This document shows, one piece after another, positions 6,345 to 9,531 of a stretch of DNA of 9,531 nt (within the stretch, counting starts at the first letter, position 1; each line of letters starts with the position of its first letter). The stretch lies in contig JACQPS010000139.1 of NCBI GenBank assembly GCA_016207445.1, forward strand, positions 1 to 9,531, in the 5' to 3' direction. Origin of the DNA: Gemmatimonadota bacterium. Lineage in GTDB: Bacteria > Gemmatimonadota > Gemmatimonadetes > Longimicrobiales > RSA9. The notes under the pieces were generated by a model. The model was given only the letters and a program-made list of their open reading frames with translations. It searched no databases and was not told the DNA's origin. A program made the position numbers and the translations under genes.

Positions 6345-7460
6345 TCAGATGGGTGGGAAGCTCGCGCGCTCTTCCTGGATCGCGGCGAGGAAGTCCTCGT
6401 CCACGCGGACGCCGATGCCGGGGCCGGTGGGCACGGCGAGCGTGCCGTCGGCGCGCAGCGCGAAGGGTGGATCGACGACGTCGCGTTCCCAGTAGCGGTC
6501 GCTGGCGGAGATGTCGCCGGGGTAGCGGAAGTTCGCGAGGGAAGCGAGCGCGACGTTGTGCGCCCGCCCGATGCCGGACTCCAGCATGCCGCCGCACCAG
6601 ACGGGCACGCCGGCCTCCTGGCACAGGTCGTGGACCGCGCGGGCGGCGGCGTGCCCGCCCAGCCGGCCGGGCTTGATGTTGACGACGCGGCAGCTCTTGA
6701 GGTGCAGCGCCTCCGCGCAGCGTGCGCGACTCGTGATGGATTCGTCCAGGCACACGGCGGTGCTCAGCTCGGCCTGGAGACGCGCGTGCGCGAGCAGGTC
6801 ATCGGCGGCGAACGGCTGCTCGAGCATGAGCAGCCCGAATTCGTCCAGCTGCTTCAGCCGCGCGTGCTCGCTGGCGTCGTACGCCGCGTTCGCGTCCGCC
6901 GTGAGCGGGAGCTCGGGGAACCGCTCCCGCACGCACCGAAGCACCTCCACGTCCCAACCTGGCGCGATCTTGAGCTTGATCCGGCGGTACCCCTGGGCAC
7001 GGTAGCGCTGGACCCGCTCAAGCAGATCCGCGAGCGCCGGCTGGATCCCCAGGCTCACGCCGACCGGCACCGCGGCTCGGGTGCCGCCCAGCAGCCGCGC
7101 GAGCGGCAGGTCGCGCAGCTTCGCCTCCAGGTCCCAGGCGGCCATCTCCACGGCCGCCTTCGCCATGGCGTGGCCCCGGACGCGGGTCTCGAGCGCCCTT
7201 GCGAGCGCACCGGCGTCGGCGAACTCTCGACCGATCACGGCCGGGATGAGGAAGCACTCGAGGACGTAGCGCGCGGTAGTGACGGTCTCGGCGGAGTAGT
7301 ACGGCTCGTTCTCGGCCACGCACTCGCCGTAGCCGCGCAGGCCCTGCGCGTCGAGCTTGAGCAGCAGGATGCGCCGGCGGTGGGCGGTGCCGGACGAGAT
7401 GCGAAAGGGCTCGCGCAGCGGCAAACGGATGATTTGCAACTCGATGCGATCAATGCGCAT
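6345..7460 (-). CDS. menC: o-Succinylbenzoate synthase / N-acylamino-acid racemase family enzyme
   Basis: Predicted 371-aa soluble enzyme of the enolase superfamily, muconate-lactonizing subgroup. Residues about 1-120 form the capping domain and the remainder the barrel. Catalytic features are complete: the KLK motif at 162-164, metal ligands D189 ('TADAN'), E214 ('MLEQP') and D239 ('CLDES'), and the second catalytic Lys K263 in 'VNIKPGRLGG'. 'VPVWCGGMLESGIGRAHNVALASL' onward (286-308) and 'PGDISASDRYW' at 314-324 are typical of the OSBS/NSAR branch. The reaction is therefore either dehydration to o-succinylbenzoate in menaquinone synthesis, or racemization of N-acyl/N-succinyl amino acids; the branch is known to be promiscuous and the sequence alone does not decide. 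The start at 7460 (MRIDRIELQI) is chosen because the family begins there; the frame stays open upstream to 7811 but overlaps the divergent cyclase gene. No other menaquinone or amino-acid gene is in view, so the symbol is provisional. Confidence 0.9.
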   Translation of the reverse strand: MRIDRIELQIIRLPLREPFRISSGTAHRRRILLLKLDAQGLRGYGECVAENEPYYSAETVTTARYVLECFLIPAVIGREFADAGALARALETRVRGHAMAKAAVEMAAWDLEAKLRDLPLARLLGGTRAAVPVGVSLGIQPALADLLERVQRYRAQGYRRIKLKIAPGWDVEVLRCVRERFPELPLTADANAAYDASEHARLKQLDEFGLLMLEQPFAADDLLAHARLQAELSTAVCLDESITSRARCAEALHLKSCRVVNIKPGRLGGHAAARAVHDLCQEAGVPVWCGGMLESGIGRAHNVALASLANFRYPGDISASDRYWERDVVDPPFALRADGTLAVPTGPGIGVRVDEDFLAAIQEERASFPPI

Positions 7461-7517
7461 GGGGCGGCGGCGCGGCCACAACGGCCTTGCAGGGGGGCGC
7501 GAAATCATGTTAACTTC

Positions 7518-7571
7518 GGCGCGGTTGCCCGCCGTGTCCAGGGCCCGAGCTTTCCCGCGCCCGGACTTTTT
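7518..7571 (+). promoter_or_regulatory. Terminator-like hairpin with alternative stem, possible attenuator
   Basis: On the plus strand GTCC-a-GGGC (7536-7544) pairs with GCCCGGAC (7559-7566), with one bulged base and a 14-nt loop, and is followed at once by TTTTT (7567-7571). It lies 29 bp before the ATG of the membrane cyclase. An alternative 7-bp stem, GGCGCGG (7518-7524) with CCGCGCC (7555-7561), shares bases with the 3' arm, so the two cannot form together. This is the layout of an attenuator, though the GC content makes chance pairing easy. Confidence 0.35.
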
Positions 7572-7600
7572 CCGCATGGTCCCGTAGTCGTGTTTTTGCC

Positions 7601-9531
7601 ATGATCCCCGAAGGAGCCGTATCGCGCGCCGTGGCAGGCGCTGGGACCGAGCCGACGCGCCGAGTCGAGCTGGCGCGGCCGGTGGCGGCGCCGTGGCTGC
7701 TGGCCGCGGGTTTCGCGGCGGGCGCCGCGCTGCTGCTCGGCGTGCGTCCGGTGGCGGCCCAGCGGGTGATCGGCCACGGCGTGCTCTCGCTGGCGCCGCT
7801 GGCAGCCGCATGGGCCTGTCTGGGCGCGTACCGAAAAGCGACGCGCGGCGCGCGGCTGCCGTGGGCGCTGTTCGCCTGGGCGGCGGGCGCGGCCATGGCC
7901 GGCCAGCTTCTGTGGGCGGCGCGGGACCTGCTCTTCGGGCTGCCGCTCCCGTTTCCCTCGATCAGCTTCTGGCTGTTCGTCCTCTTCCACCCGCTGTTCG
8001 CGGCCGGCGCGGCGCTGGCGCTGCCGCCGCTGCGCGTGCGCGGCTACGCGATCGAGATCGGGCTGGATGCGCTGCTGATCCTGAGCGCGGCCGCCGTCGT
8101 GATCTTGCGCTTCGTGCTCGAGCCGCTCACGGCGGCGAGCCCGTGGATCACGCAGACGCAGTTCCTGGCCCTGCTCGCCGGGCAACTGGCGTGGGTCACG
8201 TCGGCCTTCTTCGCCGGCCTGCTGGTGGTGTGGCGCGAGCCGGTCATCCCGGGCGGTGCGGTCGGGGCGCTCGCCGCCACGGCCGCCGTGTTCGGGCTCG
8301 GCAATCTGCTCGTGCTGGCCGGCGTCGACCCGGAGCCGTCGGTGGCCGGCGGCCCCTTCGACACACTCTGGCTCGCGGGGTGGGGACTCCTGGCGATTGC
8401 GGGCTGGAAGGGCCCACAGGCCGCGCACGCGGCGGCGGCCGAGCGGCCGCCGAGCTGGTTGGCGGACCAGATGCGACAGGCGGTCGTGCCAGTCGCCGTG
8501 CTCTTCCTGGCCGGCATCGTGATCGACGGTGCGCTGCGCGCGCCGCTCGACGTGGCGACGGCCGGCGCGCTCGCCTTCATGGGCACGGTGCTCGCCGCGC
8601 GCATCTACCAGGCCCTGCGCGCGGCGGAGCGCCAGGCCGTCGAGAAGCGGCGGCTCGCGCACACCCGCGCGCTGGTGGAGGTCAGTCACACGCTCGCGGG
8701 CGAGACGGAGCTGAACAAGGCACTCGACCTGGTCGCGCAGTGGGCGTGCCGGCTGCTGGGCGCGCGCGCCGCCGGCATCGAGCTGCTCTCCGACGACGGC
8801 GAGACGCTCGAGCTGCGCGCGTCCTATGGCCTGTCCGCGAGCATCGTGGGGCTGCGCTTTCCGGTGGACGGCAGCTTTACCGGCTGGGTGGTGCGCAACG
8901 GCCGGCCGCGCGCCGCCGCGCACGCGGCCGAGGACCCGTTCATCCAGCCGCAAAGCCTGCCGATCGTGGGAGACTCGGCGACCGCGGCCGCGCCGCTCCG
9001 CTTCCGGGACCGCCCGCTCGGCGCGCTCTCCTGTCTGCGCGACCGCCCGTTCGATGCCGAGGAGCTGGAGCTGCTGGGCGCGCTCAGTGATCAGGCCGCG
9101 ATCGCAATCCAGAACGCGCGGCTGTTCGAGCAGGTGCGCGCGCTGTCGATGACGGATCCGCTCACCGGACTCGCCAACCGCCGTCAGCTCGAGCGCGACC
9201 TCGCCCGCGAGTTCGCCGCAGCGCGGCGCGGGCGCAGGCTCGTGGCCGTGATGTTCGACCTGGACGGCTTCAAGCAGTACAACGACACGCAGGGGCACCT
9301 GGCGGGCGACGAGGTACTGCGCAGCTTCGGCCGGGTGCTGGCCACGGCGACGCGCGCGATGAACCTGGCGGCGCGCTATGGCGGCGACGAGTTCGTGGCG
9401 CTGCTCGCCGACTCCGACCGCGCGGGCGCGGCGATCTTCATCCAGCGCGTCTGCCAGTGGTTCGCGGAAGCCACGCAGGCGACGGCGCCGGGGCTGACCG
9501 TGAGCGCCGGCGTCGCCGAATTCCGGCCGGA
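7601..9531 (+). CDS. Membrane GAF-GGDEF diguanylate cyclase (3' end cut by window)
   Basis: Open from 7601 to the window edge, 643 codons visible, with no stop reached. Residues about 30-335 hold roughly nine or ten hydrophobic segments (for example 32-49, 121-142, 156-173, 186-210, 294-309, 318-335), an integral membrane sensor region I cannot assign to a named family. A short helical linker (338-355) leads to a GAF domain at about 356-508 ('DGSFTGWVVRNGRP' at 423-436). A GGDEF domain starts near 516: 'MTDPLTGLANRR' at 517-528, metal-site D553, and the GGDEF loop at 594-598. About 40 more residues are expected beyond the edge. The I-site reads R-A-M-N (585-588) instead of RxxD. Its GGDEF region is strikingly like that of the soluble cyclase at 1628-3082. 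The ATG at 7601 has no good Shine-Dalgarno; an in-frame GTG at 7631 is preceded by AAGGAG, 14 nt away. It is divergent from the menC-like gene. Confidence 0.92.
   Translation, partial: MIPEGAVSRAVAGAGTEPTRRVELARPVAAPWLLAAGFAAGAALLLGVRPVAAQRVIGHGVLSLAPLAAAWACLGAYRKATRGARLPWALFAWAAGAAMAGQLLWAARDLLFGLPLPFPSISFWLFVLFHPLFAAGAALALPPLRVRGYAIEIGLDALLILSAAAVVILRFVLEPLTAASPWITQTQFLALLAGQLAWVTSAFFAGLLVVWREPVIPGGAVGALAATAAVFGLGNLLVLAGVDPEPSVAGGPFDTLWLAGWGLLAIAGWKGPQAAHAAAAERPPSWLADQMRQAVVPVAVLFLAGIVIDGALRAPLDVATAGALAFMGTVLAARIYQALRAAERQAVEKRRLAHTRALVEVSHTLAGETELNKALDLVAQWACRLLGARAAGIELLSDDGETLELRASYGLSASIVGLRFPVDGSFTGWVVRNGRPRAAAHAAEDPFIQPQSLPIVGDSATAAAPLRFRDRPLGALSCLRDRPFDAEELELLGALSDQAAIAIQNARLFEQVRALSMTDPLTGLANRRQLERDLAREFAAARRGRRLVAVMFDLDGFKQYNDTQGHLAGDEVLRSFGRVLATATRAMNLAARYGGDEFVALLADSDRAGAAIFIQRVCQWFAEATQATAPGLTVSAGVAEFRP
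7611..7616 (+). promoter_or_regulatory. Possible Shine-Dalgarno for an alternative start
   Basis: AAGGAG lies inside the coding frame just after the ATG at 7601 and 14 nt before an in-frame GTG at 7631. The spacing is longer than usual, so it may be a coincidence of the codons for Glu-Gly. If real, the membrane cyclase starts ten codons later than annotated. Confidence 0.25.

Noticed and set aside
7487..7515. Possible promoter for the membrane cyclase: TTGCAG, 17 bp, TTAACT
   Set aside because: Only 3 of 6 matches in each hexamer; the spacing alone is not enough to call it.
6067..7600. Sigma54 -24/-12 promoters as targets of the AAA+ regulator in the intergenic regions
   Set aside because: I searched by eye for GG-N10-GC with TGGCAC/TTGC context on both strands; near-misses had wrong spacing (9 or 11).
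7461..7811. N-terminal extension of the menC-like protein
   Set aside because: The added 117 residues are Pro/Arg/Ala-rich, overlap the divergent gene, and precede the family's normal MRIxxIEL start.
7505..9298. Minus-strand open frame of about 597 codons opposite the membrane cyclase
   Set aside because: The product is Arg/Gln/Glu-rich with no recognisable domain, whereas the plus strand in the same region encodes membrane helices, GAF and GGDEF motifs.

Overview
This is a GC-rich bacterial window with seven protein-coding genes, six on the minus strand and one (cut by the right edge) on the plus strand. The best taxonomic guess is Gemmatimonadota or a close relative. The reasons are the base composition, the small beta-rich lipoprotein ending in an 'ITHFSGY' motif (a type I associate with Gemmatimonadota), and the density of TPR, GAF and GGDEF signalling proteins. 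This assignment is inference, since no rRNA or other phylogenetic marker is present.

Left block (19-4326, minus strand): an apparent three-gene operon for cyclic-di-GMP signalling. Reading right to left, a sigma70-like promoter (4290-4318) is bracketed exactly by an 8-bp inverted repeat. It is followed by a leader of about 125 nt holding two perfect hairpins or palindromes. Then come an AAA+/Fis transcriptional regulator with no sensor domain (3109-4158), a two-GAF diguanylate cyclase (1628-3082, 26 nt downstream) and a TPR protein fused to a complete HD-GYP phosphodiesterase (19-1662, overlapping the cyclase gene). One transcript would thus encode a regulator plus both a maker and a breaker of c-di-GMP.

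Middle block (4342-6066, minus strand): a small lipoprotein gene (5518-6066) and, 35 nt downstream, a stand-alone TPR protein (4409-5482), closed by a strong intrinsic terminator (4342-4365). The TPR protein is a clear paralog of the TPR half of the HD-GYP protein. The 278-nt gap 6067-6344 upstream of the lipoprotein gene holds a strong hairpin and a weaker dyad but no promoter I can defend.

Right block (6345-9531): an enolase-superfamily gene of the o-succinylbenzoate synthase / N-acylamino-acid racemase type (menC-like, 6345-7460, minus). It is divergent from a multi-pass membrane GAF-GGDEF diguanylate cyclase (7601 to beyond the window, plus). Their shared 140-bp intergenic region contains a terminator-like hairpin with a T-run in the leader of the cyclase.

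Overall the window is a c-di-GMP signalling neighbourhood built partly from duplicated parts: two GGDEF proteins sharing the same changed I-site, and two TPR proteins, one with and one without the HD-GYP output domain. The possible undescribed element is this paired arrangement together with the small receiver-less bEBP-like regulator and its structured promoter and leader. No CRISPR array, tRNA, rRNA, insertion sequence or phage gene was seen.
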